From assembly GCF_000725625.1 (NCBI RefSeq), contig NZ_JOHS01000051.1:1-47578 (forward strand): a DNA stretch of 47,578 nucleotides. Direction: 5' to 3'. Positions 26,357-34,049 of this stretch are shown piece by piece. Source of the stretch: Streptomyces sp. NRRL F-6676. GTDB lineage: Bacteria > Actinomycetota > Actinomycetes > Streptomycetales > Streptomycetaceae. How positions within the stretch are numbered: the stretch's first letter is position 1; each line of letters begins with the position of its first letter. The position numbers and the translations under genes are program-made. The notes under the pieces were generated by a model. It was not told the origin of the DNA. It ran no database searches and saw only the letters and a program-made list of their open reading frames with translations.

Positions 26357-26459
26357 AGAAGTACTGGCTGGTCCTCGTCTTCGATCTCCAGATGGTCCTC
26401 GAAACGGCTGCCCCACCGGGACGAAGCCCGTTCCCACCTGTCTCATCTGCATGAACTAT

Positions 26460-26555
26460 GAAAGAATTCCTACCCCAGCGGCTTCCCACTCAAAGGCGGC
26501 GGTGTTACCTCGGAATACGGAGGCATCCCCCGCAAGACACCGATTGGACAGACTG
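26460..26555 (+). other. Possible second toxin-tip remnant
   Basis: In a frame different from the flanking genes the sequence reads YPSGFPLKGGGVTSEYGGIP then RKTPIGQTDDG. It is Gly/Thr-rich, protein-like and directly precedes an Imm35-type gene. Orphan toxin tips and immunity genes commonly pile up downstream of polymorphic toxins, so this may be the end of a displaced cassette. Recognition is weak. Confidence 0.3.
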
Positions 26556-26822
26556 ATGATGGAAGTGGAAGAGGCAGCCGAACTGGCCCAGAGATATCTG
26601 GACGAGGCGGTCAGTCACGAGGGCATGACCTTCGCGCTCGTCGAAGGGGAACACGCCCAGATAGGAAGAAAGTTTTACTTCGACTGCCAGTCGGTCGCCT
26701 ATCTGCGCAGTGGGGATATCCGAGACATGGCCGTTGGTGTGGGTTACGTGCGCGTCAATGGAGAAACGGGGAAGTGTTGCATGCTAGGAGCAGTTGAGTC
26801 TGCCCGACTAGATCTCTTTTGA
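26556..26822 (+). CDS. Imm35-family immunity protein
   Basis: 88 residues from ATG 26556: MMEVEEAAELAQRYLDEAVS, then FALVEGEHAQIGRKFYFDCQ, AYLRSGDIRDMAVGVGYVRV and NGETGKCCMLGA. This order (N-terminal helix, F-x-Y strand, YLxSGD, VxVNGETG) is the Imm35 pattern; such proteins neutralise a cognate secreted toxin in the producing cell. Its own toxin is not intact here: it follows a relic toxin tail and a CdiA-like tip, so it may be an orphan giving protection against non-self toxins. Base composition is more AT-rich than the surroundings. Confidence 0.7.
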   Translation: MMEVEEAAELAQRYLDEAVSHEGMTFALVEGEHAQIGRKFYFDCQSVAYLRSGDIRDMAVGVGYVRVNGETGKCCMLGAVESARLDLF

Positions 26823-26931
26823 CCCTCACGGCGGAAGCGACCGCAGCGGCCAGTAGCCACACCGACGGACCAGGCGGCTTTTCCTTCGCCACGCACTACG
26901 CTGACGCGGAGTTCACGAGAAAGCCGGAACC

Positions 26932-27484
26932 GTGACCCGGAAAATTCCGGAATCGCCCAAGTCGCCGAAATTTCAGGGATATGAGTTCCATATTCCCTCA
27001 TCGGCCTTCAATCTCTTCAATGAACCCAGGCGGGACAGCGAAATTGGCATATCATCCTGACGACATCTCCCAGCTCGATCTGATGGGCTACCTGGAAAGG
27101 AACGAAAGCCGATTTTTCCGCGCCGGATCCTACGATGCCATCGAGCTGGCTGGGATGATCGCCACGGAGGCCCTCACGCTGGGAGCAGGGAAGGTGCACA
27201 TTCAATCCGACGGCGAGTGGCTGACCGTCGCCGCAGACCAGGACTGGCTCGAAGGCAAAGAGTGCGAGGCGTTCCACGCTATCGCACCGTTTCCACAAGC
27301 TGGACCCAACAGCATGCTGGCGGAGATCCTCGCTTTCGTCTTTTCGGCGGGTGTGACCACTGCAACAAAATCAGGATCCAAGGTGATCAAGGGTGACGCG
27401 AACACCCCCACCTACCCTGTAGACCAAGACATAGCGAGGACAGTCTCATTCAAGCGCCAGCGCGAATCTCGACTGGCCGAGTGA
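26932..27484 (+). pseudogene. Immunity-like hypothetical gene with an early frameshift
   Basis: GTG 26932 starts MTRKIPESPKSPKFQGYEFH and IPSSAFNLFNEP. One C too many near 27025 moves the rest to another frame: GGTAKLAYHPDDISQLDLMG, YLERNESRFFRAGSYDAIEL, GAGKVHIQSDGEWLTVAADQ, ILAFVFSAGVTTATKSG, stop 27484. Together about 183 residues. If the shift is real, ATG 27020 could still make 154 residues, but it has no ribosome site. It follows the Imm35 gene in the same direction, is similarly AT-rich, and has the size and single-domain look of an immunity protein. Family not recognised. Confidence 0.55.
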
Positions 27485-27643
27485 GTTTCAAGCGGGCGCA
27501 TGAACTACGGTTCATGCGGCCACACATTTAGCCATTTCAGCACGACTTCGAACGCGTGATGGTTTTGGTGCGCGCAACGGGCAGGGCCCCCGTGCCGTTG
27601 GGTGAGGTGTTCGGAGTCTCAACCTGCCGATCCAGAAGCCCTG
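27485..27643. other. No feature seen
   Basis: AT-richer spacer between the immunity-like gene and transposase debris. No start with ribosome site, hairpin or repeat stands out. Confidence 0.4.
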
Positions 27644-27796
27644 TTGGTTCCCTGTCCTGCCACACTCGACCTGCCTCATGCTCTGGTCGAGTGGGTCACG
27701 ATGCTTGTCGTCACCCGTGCGAGTGACCGCCGCTGCGAGCTTCCGCCGCACCAGCGTGCCCTCGCCGCTCTCGCCTACCTGCGCCAGCACGACACG
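27644..27796 (+). pseudogene. IS5-family transposase, N-terminal fragment
   Basis: Plus frame reads PCPATLDLPHALVEWVTMLV, VTRASDRRCELPPHQRALAA and LAYLRQHDTLA, the opening of a common Streptomyces DDE_Tnp_4-type IS5 transposase. Similarity stops abruptly at about 27797, where minus-strand IS1380 sequence begins, so about 80 percent of the gene is missing. Confidence 0.7.
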
Positions 27797-28064
27797 CTCG
27801 CGAAGTCGTGGGTGCCGCCAGCGGAGTCTGTACGGATCAGCGTGCGCCGACCTCGCCGACATTTCTTCGGCAGCTGGGTCAGCGCCAGTTGGGTGTGCCG
27901 ATGTGATCGGCAGCCGTGTTCGAACCCGCGTTGCCCGGCCTGAGGAGGGCGCCGACCGGTTCTCCGGTTCCGCCGGGGCCGTGGTCGACGAAGGCTGTCA
28001 GGGGGTAGTGGCCGTAGGTCTTCTTCCAGGTCGCGGTCGCGTCCTGCTTGTCGGAGTGCTCCAC
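27797..28064 (-). pseudogene. IS1380-family transposase fragment
   Basis: The minus strand reads EHSDKQDATATWKKTYGHYP, LTAFVDHGPGGTGEPVGALL and RPGNAGSNTAADHIGT, then after a one-base shift near 27895 QLALTQLPKKCRRGRRTLIR and TDSAGGTHDFAS. These are the central DDE-region motifs of IS1380 transposases. Both ends are missing; the left end fuses to the IS5 fragment at 27797 and the right end meets the TetR gene's downstream flank. Confidence 0.85.
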
Positions 28065-28101
28065 CGAGACCGCAGAGCGTCGCCGCTGCCCGCAGGCCCG
28101 C

Positions 28102-28695
28102 TCAGGGTGCCGGCGGTGGCGGAGTGAAGGGGAGCAGGTTCACCAGGTCGGTCAGCTCGGTGGGGGTGGGTTCGCGTTGCATGAAGACGATGCGGTAGAG
28201 GATGAAGCCCAGCCAGCTGTCGACCACGGTCTCGATGGGCAGGTCGGCCGGGAGTTCGCCGCGCTCGATTCCGCGGCGCAGCAGCAGCGCCCCTGGTTCG
28301 CTGCGGGCGGCCACCACGTCGCGTAGGTCGGCACGGCCTGGCTCGCCTCGTTCGGTGAGGGCGGCGGCCACCACGCTGGGGTCGCCCAGCAGGGTCAGGG
28401 CGGCGACCAGGTCGGCGAGCTGGGTGAGGACGTCTTCGCGGACGGAGCCGGTGTCCGGCAGCGGACCGGGACCGAGCTGGTCGGCGACGGCCTCGGTGAC
28501 CACGGCCGCCTTGTTGGGCCACCAGCGGTAAAGGGTCATCCGGGCCACTCCGGCCCGCTCCGAGATGCGTTCCATCGTGACCTTGTGGAAGCCGAGCTCG
28601 GCGAGCAGTTCGCGGGTGGCCCGCAGGACGTCGGCGTGCGCCTGGGGATCACGCTGCCGGCCGCGCCGGGGACGGGGAGCGGGTGACTGCGTCAT
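28102..28695 (-). CDS. TetR/AcrR-family repressor
   Basis: 197 residues. The N-terminal HTH is clear: ADVLRATRELLAELGFHKVT, MERISERAGVARMTLYRWWP, NKAAVVTEAV. Residues 75-190 form the ligand-binding dimerisation domain (TetR_C_11-like; LGFILYRIVFMQREPTPTEL). GGAGG six bases before ATG 28695. Divergent from the SDR gene at 28844, with a 20-bp palindrome between them, so it most likely represses both genes until a small molecule binds. Confidence 0.93.
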   Translation of the reverse strand: MTQSPAPRPRRGRQRDPQAHADVLRATRELLAELGFHKVTMERISERAGVARMTLYRWWPNKAAVVTEAVADQLGPGPLPDTGSVREDVLTQLADLVAALTLLGDPSVVAAALTERGEPGRADLRDVVAARSEPGALLLRRGIERGELPADLPIETVVDSWLGFILYRIVFMQREPTPTELTDLVNLLPFTPPPPAP

Positions 28696-28723
28696 GAGAC
28701 CTCCGGGGCCCTCTGGGAATTCC

Positions 28724-28743
28724 TAGACAGTACGTATTGTCTA
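28724..28743. promoter_or_regulatory. TetR-type palindromic operator
   Basis: TAGACAGTACGTATTGTCTA is palindromic at 18 of 20 positions, with TAGACA/TGTCTA arms and a TACGTA core. It lies in the 148-bp gap between the TetR start (28695) and the SDR start (28844), in a local AT-rich pocket (TAATAAATATG follows) that probably contains the promoters. Confidence 0.85.
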
Positions 28744-28843
28744 ATAAATATGTCAGGTCCGTCGGACGTCGGACCGCGGCGGCGACCCTGCGAGTGCCTC
28801 TCGATGATCACCACCGCACCACATTCTCTCCAGGAGGTTCCTC

Positions 28844-29629
28844 ATGAACAGCAGGTTCGACGGCCAGGTCGTCCTCATCACGGGCGGCGGCTCCGGTCTG
28901 GGCCGGGCCACCGCGGTCCAGCTCGCCACCGAGGGCGCCCGGCTCGCGCTCGTCGACGTCAGCGCCAAGGGCCTCGAGGAGACCGCCGCCGCGGTCGAGA
29001 AGGCCGCCCCGGGCACCGAGGTGATCCAGGTGACCGCCGACGTCAGCCAGGAGGCGGACGTCGAGCGCTACGTGTCGCAGGCCAAGAACGCCTTCGGCCG
29101 GATCGACGGCTTCTTCAACAACGCCGGCATCGAGGGCAGGCAGAACCTCACCGAGGACTTCGGCACCGACGAGTTCGAGCGTGTGGTCTCCATCAACCTT
29201 CAGGGTGTCTTCCTCGGCCTGAAGCACGTCCTCGCCGTGATGCGGGAGCAGGGCAGCGGCACCGTCGTCAACACCGCCTCCGTGGGCGGCATCCGCGGGG
29301 TGGGCAGCCAGTCCGGTTACGCCGCCGCCAAGCACGGCGTGGTGGGTCTGACCCGCAACTCCGGTATCGAGTACGGCCGGTTCGGCATCACCGTGAAGGC
29401 CATCGCCCCGGGCGCCATCATGACGCCGATGGTCGAGGGATCGCTGAAGCAGATGGACCCGGCCAACTGGGAAGAGGCGGGCAAGCAGTTCGTCAGCGTC
29501 AACCCGATGAAGCGCTTCGGCCGCCCCGAGGAAGTCGCCCACCTGGTCGCCTTCCTCCTGTCCGACCAGGCCTCCTTCATCAACGCCACCGTGGTGGCCA
29601 TCGACGGCGGCCAGTCCGAGCAGTACTGA
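28844..29629 (+). CDS. SDR oxidoreductase, levodione-reductase-like
   Basis: 261 residues, classical short-chain dehydrogenase: NAD(H) loop TGGGSGLG (13-20), NNAG (92-95), catalytic Ser146, Tyr159 and Lys163 in YAAAK. From memory it is closest to levodione reductase of Corynebacterium/Leifsonia, sharing RFDGQVVLITGGGSGLGRAT, GRIDGFFNNAGIEG, GTVVNTASVGGIRG and ATVVAIDGGQS. A cytosolic NAD(H)-dependent reduction of a cyclic ketone is therefore the best guess. AGGAGG precedes the ATG. Likely repressed by the divergent TetR protein; a hairpin follows the stop. Confidence 0.92.
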   Translation: MNSRFDGQVVLITGGGSGLGRATAVQLATEGARLALVDVSAKGLEETAAAVEKAAPGTEVIQVTADVSQEADVERYVSQAKNAFGRIDGFFNNAGIEGRQNLTEDFGTDEFERVVSINLQGVFLGLKHVLAVMREQGSGTVVNTASVGGIRGVGSQSGYAAAKHGVVGLTRNSGIEYGRFGITVKAIAPGAIMTPMVEGSLKQMDPANWEEAGKQFVSVNPMKRFGRPEEVAHLVAFLLSDQASFINATVVAIDGGQSEQY

Positions 29630-29643
29630 TTCGCAGAGGGCCG

Positions 29644-29678
29644 CTTCGGCGCGCGAGGACCGCTCCCTCGCGCCGAAG
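29644..29678 (+). terminator. Hairpin after SDR gene
   Basis: CTTCGGCG (29644-29651) pairs with CGCCGAAG (29671-29678), and CGAGG (29654-29658) pairs with CCTCG (29666-29670) after a two-base bulge. A C-rich tract with TCTT follows. It starts 15 bases after the SDR stop. Confidence 0.8.
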
Positions 29679-29929
29679 CCCCCCTCTTGCCCGGTGCCCC
29701 GCCGCACGGCCCGGCGCAGCGGGGCCTCGCCGCTCGCGCCGGTCGTGCGGTGGCGCCGCCCCGGATGCCGGGGCGGGCTCAGTCGTCCTGGCGGACACCT
29801 TGGGCGCGCGGCTCCCCGATCCCTGCCGGAGCCGGTGGAGTTGGGCAGACGTCTTTGCCCTGTCAGGGCATGGGCCGGCTGGGCAAGGCGGTGACCACGG
29901 CGCGGCGAGTCGGCCGGAAATCGGGGCCG
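29679..29929. other. No feature seen
   Basis: GC-rich spacer with only shadow frames between the SDR terminator and the PIN-like fragment. No recognisable gene, operator or IS end. Confidence 0.4.
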
Positions 29930-30251
29930 GGCTGCGGCGTTCTACGTCCAGGCCTGCGGCGGCCTCGGCGAGCTGTACGCGCCGGTGCTGTCGCTGACGG
30001 TCGGCGACGCCGAGCAGCCCGGGCTGCTCTCCTACATCGCAGGGCTGAGGTTCATCCGGATCGAGGCCTTCGACACCGACGCCGCGGTCACCGCCACCGA
30101 ACTCCTACGCTTCGGGCACTCCTTCGCCGCCGTCCACGCCATCCATGTCGCCCGCCCCTCCCCCGCCCACCCCGGCGGCCGGTACCTGCTCACCCTGACG
30201 CCGAAGGCCTACGCGGGCACCGGGGTTCAAGCCGTCCACCCCGGCCAGTAG
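29930..30251 (+). pseudogene. PIN-like hypothetical protein, N-terminally truncated
   Basis: The frame AFYVQACGGLGELYAPVLSL, TVGDAEQPGLLSYIAGLRFI, DTDAAVTATELLRFGHSFAA, VHAIHVARPSPAHPGGRYLL and TLTPKAYAGTGVQAVHPG is coherent and open upstream without a start codon. The C-terminal HAVH-ARPxxxHPxGRxLLT pattern resembles small actinobacterial PIN-like proteins, but the first acidic residue of such a domain is missing with the N terminus. An IS30 fragment starts 17 bases later and may mark the deletion event. Confidence 0.45.
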
Positions 30252-30267
30252 CCATCCCGCTCTCCTC

Positions 30268-30375
30268 CTCCGACCCGACAGGCCCTGGCAGCGCGGCTCG
30301 AATGAGAGCGTCAGCGGCCTGCTGCGGCAGTAGCTCCCCCAGGGCGCCGACCTCGCGGTCCACATCTGCGTGCAT
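30268..30375 (+). pseudogene. IS30-family transposase fragment
   Basis: Reads RPWQRGSNESVSGLLRQ, then TAG, then LPQGADLAVH. The PWQRGSNExxNGLLRQyLPkGtD block is the hallmark end of the DDE domain of IS30 transposases; Tyr (TAC) to TAG accounts for the stop. About 36 codons survive. Confidence 0.75.
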
Positions 30376-30500
30376 CCGGACGCCGTCGCCACCGAAGTCA
30401 CATGGTGCAGGGCCCCTCTGAATCCGCTCCGGCGGCAAGGCCTCAGCCCATGCGCGCGGCGTGCCGCGACAGACTGTTCAGGGGGACGGCGCGACGGTCC

Positions 30501-31499
30501 TCACGTCTGTGTCCGGGAAGTCGCGTGGCCGCGGCCGGCTGCCGCGTCGGCGCACCGGTCGGCGAGGTGGGCGAAGGCCTCGGTCAGTTCGGGGGGAGCG
30601 ACGACTTCGATGTCGGCGTCGTAACAGGCGATGGTGGCGGCGAGGCTTGCCCATGACCATGCTCCGAGAGTGAGCCGGCACCGGTGTGGACCGACTTCTT
30701 CGACGATGCCCTCACGGGTGTAAAGGGCCACCTCGGCGGCGGGCAGGTCGAGGATCACGGTGCCCTGACAGGGCCAGCCGGCGGTCGTACCGTCGGAGCC
30801 GCGGAACGTGCCGGTCACATAGGTCGCGACATCCCCGCCGGGCAGTTCGCGTGGAGTGAAGCGGGGCCCGTTGGGTGTGCGCGGGGCGATGCGGTCGGCG
30901 CGGAAGGTGCGCCAGTCCTCGCGCTCGAGGTCCCAGGCGATGAGGTACCAGCGCCCGTTCCGGGTGACGATGTGATGGGGCTCGGCCCGGCGCAGGGTCT
31001 TGCCCGCATCCTCGGAGCCGTAGTCGAAGCGCAGCACCTCGTGGGCGTGGACGGCGGCGCTGATCGCCGCGAGCACGCCGACGTCGACCGGAGCGGTCGG
31101 CCGGGTGGCGGGCGGTTCGACCGCGGTGACGCGCAGGGCTGCTATGCGATGGCGCAGCCGGGAGGGCATGACCTGCCCAAGGGTGTTCAGCGCCCGCCGG
31201 GCGGCTTCGGCGAGGCCGCCGCCCGAGGCGGCGGTGACCTGCAAGGCGATGCTCAGTGCGACGGCCTGCTCGTCGTCGAACAACAACGGCGGCAGCTCGG
31301 TGCCGGCGTCGAGGCGGTAGCCGCCGTCGGGGCCCTTGATCGCGGCGATGGGATAGCCGAGCTCGCGCAGCCGGTCCACGTCACGGCGCACGGTGCGCAG
31401 GCTGACGTCCAGACGGTCGGCCAGCAGGGTCCCGGGCCAGTCCCGGCGGGTCTGCAACAGGGAGAGCAACGCCAGGAGACGGGCGGAAGTTTTCGGCAT
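30501..31499 (-). CDS. YafY-type HTH/WYL-domain regulator
   Basis: 332 residues. Residues 1-60 form an HTH_11 domain (SARLLALLSLLQTRRDWPGT, LLADRLDVSLRTVRRDVDRL). Residues 135-210 form a WYL domain (HEVLRFDYGSEDAGKTLRRA; NGRWYLIAWDLEREDWRTFR), followed by a WCX-type C terminus. WYL regulators respond to small or nucleic-acid ligands. ATG 31499 follows GGGAGA. Divergent from the DUF1761-VOC-AKR genes with a near-perfect inverted repeat in the gap, so it probably controls that set and itself. Confidence 0.92.
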   Translation of the reverse strand: MPKTSARLLALLSLLQTRRDWPGTLLADRLDVSLRTVRRDVDRLRELGYPIAAIKGPDGGYRLDAGTELPPLLFDDEQAVALSIALQVTAASGGGLAEAARRALNTLGQVMPSRLRHRIAALRVTAVEPPATRPTAPVDVGVLAAISAAVHAHEVLRFDYGSEDAGKTLRRAEPHHIVTRNGRWYLIAWDLEREDWRTFRADRIAPRTPNGPRFTPRELPGGDVATYVTGTFRGSDGTTAGWPCQGTVILDLPAAEVALYTREGIVEEVGPHRCRLTLGAWSWASLAATIACYDADIEVVAPPELTEAFAHLADRCADAAAGRGHATSRTQT

Positions 31500-31518
31500 G
31501 CCAGTGATTCTCCCCCGA

Positions 31519-31543
31519 GTAGGTGCCACACCCTGACACCTAC
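31519..31543. promoter_or_regulatory. YafY-type operator
   Basis: GTAGGTG (31519-31525) and CACCTAC (31537-31543) are exact inverted arms, extended inward by CA/TG after a one-base mismatch (G-c-CA versus TG-a-C), around a five-base centre. It lies 20 bases upstream of the regulator's ATG and 63 bases upstream of the DUF1761 start. Confidence 0.8.
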
Positions 31544-31605
31544 GGCTGCGAATCTCGGCTCACGGCCGGACGGCACCGGCCACCCTCGAGTACGGAGTGA
31601 GCAGC

Positions 31606-32019
31606 ATGTTCGATGTTCTGGGCGATGTGAACTGGGCCGGAATCCTGGTCGGCTTCCTCGCCTTCGCGGCACTCGGCGGCGTCTGGTTCGCGCTGCTGTT
31701 TCCCCAGGCCTACAACCGGTCCCTCGGCCGCGCCGCCGACGCCAAGCCGCGGACGTCGCCGCTGTTCTTCGCCGGTCCGCCGCTGACGGCGCTGGTCATC
31801 ACCCTCACCAGCGCGGTCCTGATGGCCGCACTGCACATCGACACCTACGGTGACGCGCTGTTGTTCGGCCTCATCACCGGCCTCGGCTACCTCACCGCCA
31901 ACACGGTGAACATCGCCATCAACCCCAACTTTCCCCGGCCGCTCTTCTACGCGGCGATCTCCGGCACCTACAACACCCTCGGCAGCGTGATCGTCAGCGT
32001 CATCCTGCTGGCCCTCTGA
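31606..32019 (+). CDS. DUF1761 membrane protein
   Basis: 137 residues with four membrane helices: AGILVGFLAFAALGGVWFAL, PPLTALVITLTSAVLMAAL, LLFGLITGLGYLTANTVNIA and YAAISGTYNTLGSVIVSVIL. The layout and length are those of DUF1761, a small integral membrane family of unknown function. ATG 31606 is chosen because GGAG lies eight bases upstream; an in-frame GTG at 31597 overlaps that ribosome site. First gene of the putative three-gene set opposite the YafY-type regulator. Confidence 0.85.
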   Translation: MFDVLGDVNWAGILVGFLAFAALGGVWFALLFPQAYNRSLGRAADAKPRTSPLFFAGPPLTALVITLTSAVLMAALHIDTYGDALLFGLITGLGYLTANTVNIAINPNFPRPLFYAAISGTYNTLGSVIVSVILLAL

Positions 32020-32117
32020 GACCGGCACCACCGCCCCCGCGGCCCACCTGTCCGACGCCCCCTTTCTCTCTCTTCTCCGCACACGCAGCCCCTCATTCTC
32101 GACAAGGAGTCCTCACC

Positions 32118-32579
32118 ATGGCGCTCACCACTCACACGCACCTGAACTTCCGCGGCGACGCCCGCGCGGCGCTGGAGTTCTACCAGGCGGTGTTCGGCGG
32201 CCACCTCACGGCCGTCACGTACAGCGACTTCGGCATGCCGCGGGATCTGCCCGACGCCGACAAGATCGTCTTCGGTCAGGTCACCGCCGCCAACGGCTTC
32301 GCCATCCTGGCCTACGACGTCCCCGGCGACGCCGTGCCCGCGGCCCCGTCGAGGGCCACCACCCGCGAGAACGGCCTGACGCTGACCGGCGAACGGTTCT
32401 TCGTCGCCCTCGGCGGCGACACCGCCGAGGAGCTCACCGCGCTGTGGGACAAGCTCTCCGAGGGCGCCGAGATCGTCGAGAAGTTCGGCCCGTCACCGTT
32501 CAGCCCCGGCTTCGGGATGCTCACCGACCGCTTCGGCGTCACCTGGATCCTCCAGGTAAACGCCGCCCACGCCGACTGA
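32118..32579 (+). CDS. PhnB-like VOC (glyoxalase-fold) protein
   Basis: 153 residues. THTHLNFRGDARAALEFYQA, VFGGHLTAVTYSDFGMP and the C-terminal FGPSPFSPGFGMLTDRFGVT, WILQVN are typical of PhnB/DUF1338-like members of the vicinal-oxygen-chelate superfamily. These bind a metal or a small ligand; the reaction is not defined for this branch. AGGAG before the ATG. It lies 98 bases after DUF1761 and 87 before the aldo-keto reductase, all in one direction. Confidence 0.85.
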   Translation: MALTTHTHLNFRGDARAALEFYQAVFGGHLTAVTYSDFGMPRDLPDADKIVFGQVTAANGFAILAYDVPGDAVPAAPSRATTRENGLTLTGERFFVALGGDTAEELTALWDKLSEGAEIVEKFGPSPFSPGFGMLTDRFGVTWILQVNAAHAD

Positions 32580-32666
32580 CCAAGACCCCCACCCCCGCAT
32601 CCGGTCCGGGACGACCGGCCCCACCTCACCCCGCCCCGGACCGGATGCGGCCCCGGAAGGAACAAC

Positions 32667-33707
32667 ATGCGCACTCGACCCCTGGGCCGCACCGGAATCC
32701 AGGTCAGCCCCTACTGCCTCGGCACCATGATGTTCGGCCCCCTGGGCAACCCCGACCCCGACGACTGCGTCAGGATCATCCACAAGGCGCTCGACGCGGG
32801 CATCAACGTCATCGACACCGCCGACGTCTACGGCGGGAACGGCGAAAGCGAGCGCATCGTCGGCACAGCGCTGCGCGGCCGGCGCGACGACGTCGTACTC
32901 GCCACCAAATTCAACGGCCCCATGGGCACCGGCCCCAACCAGCGCGGCAGTTCGCGCCGCTACGTCGTCAGCGCCGTCGAGGCATCGCTGCGCCGTCTCG
33001 GGGTCGATCACATCGACCTCTACCAGGTCCACCATCCCGACCCCGGTACCGATATCGAGGAAACCCTGGCCGCCCTCACCGACCTGGTCCGGGCCGGCAA
33101 AGTACGCGCCATCGGCCACTCCAGCCTGCCCGCCGCGCAGATCGTCGAGGCCCAATGGGTCGCCGAGCGGCGCAACCTGGCCCGTTTCCGCACCGAACAA
33201 CCGCCCTACTCGATCCTCAACCGCGGCATCGAACGCGACGTCCTGCCGGCCTGCGAACGCTACGGGCTGGGCACCCTCACCTGGAGCCCGCTGGCCATGG
33301 GCCTGCTCACCGGCCGCTACCGCAAGGGCAGCCAGGAACAGCCATCAAAGGTCCGCATGCACTTCGTGCCCAAGCATCTGACCGACCAGAACAAGCTCGA
33401 CGCCGTCGAACGGCTCCTCCCGATCGCCGAACAGGCCGGCCTGTCACTGACCCACCTGGCCATGGCCTTCGTCCTCAGCCACCCCGCAGTCACCTCGGCG
33501 ATCATCGGCCCGCGCACCATGGGCCATCTCGACGACCTGCTCGCCGGCGCCGGCACCGTCCTCGACGACGACATCCTCGACGAGATCGACGAAGTCGTCC
33601 CACCCGGCGTGGACCTGAGCCCGCTCGACGTCTCCTACGTGCCGCCCGCCCTGGCCCAACCCGACCTGCGCCGCCGCAGGCCGAACGATCGCGCGGCGGC
33701 GAACTGA
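32667..33707 (+). CDS. Aldo/keto reductase
   Basis: 346 residues, complete TIM-barrel AKR. The catalytic tetrad can be placed: Asp50 and Tyr55 (IDTADVYGGNGES), Lys82 (LATKFNG) and His123 (YQVHHPD). The NADPH-binding C-terminal part includes GPRTMGHLDDLLAG. Reduces aldehydes or ketones in the cytosol; the short-loop form resembles the YajO/Tas group. GAAGGA precedes the ATG. Last gene of the DUF1761-VOC-AKR run, probably induced through the YafY-type regulator. Confidence 0.93.
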   Translation: MRTRPLGRTGIQVSPYCLGTMMFGPLGNPDPDDCVRIIHKALDAGINVIDTADVYGGNGESERIVGTALRGRRDDVVLATKFNGPMGTGPNQRGSSRRYVVSAVEASLRRLGVDHIDLYQVHHPDPGTDIEETLAALTDLVRAGKVRAIGHSSLPAAQIVEAQWVAERRNLARFRTEQPPYSILNRGIERDVLPACERYGLGTLTWSPLAMGLLTGRYRKGSQEQPSKVRMHFVPKHLTDQNKLDAVERLLPIAEQAGLSLTHLAMAFVLSHPAVTSAIIGPRTMGHLDDLLAGAGTVLDDDILDEIDEVVPPGVDLSPLDVSYVPPALAQPDLRRRRPNDRAAAN

Positions 33708-33724
33708 CACAGCCGTGAGGAGGC

Positions 33725-33746
33725 CCGGCCGCGCTCCCTCGGCCGG
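33725..33746 (+). terminator. Hairpin after AKR gene
   Basis: CCGGCCG (33725-33731) and CGGCCGG (33740-33746) form a perfect seven-base stem with an eight-base loop, 17 bases after the aldo/keto reductase stop. Confidence 0.65.
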
Positions 33747-33869
33747 TCCCCCGCACATCGAAAACCTGCACCAGCGCGAGCCGATGGCGGCCGAAGGCCG
33801 GCCGGTTGGGGCTTGCCGCGACGAGCCTCGCCGGCACAGTCAGTCACGGACGCGGGCGCATCCGCGTGC

Positions 33870-33973
33870 ATACCCCTGTGCCTTGACATCTCCTCCCAGA
33901 GTTTCCAGGCGTTGGGCCGGCCTTCCCTCCAGCACGGATCAAGGTATGGCTTGCCGTTGTCGAGCCTGGTCAC
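33870..33973 (-). pseudogene. ISL3-family transposase fragment
   Basis: The minus strand encodes TRLDNGKPYLDPCWREGRPN and AWKLWEE before losing coherence. The KPYL-x-WxEGxxNAxKLWEE block is characteristic of the central helical part of ISL3 transposases. Only about 30 codons remain, in a gene-poor stretch. Confidence 0.5.
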
Positions 33974-34049
33974 ACGGTGACGAGCGTCTGCGTCAAGTCG
34001 CGGTCAGGGCGAACGTCGCCTGACCCAGGCTGAGGGGCCAGGGCCAGCC

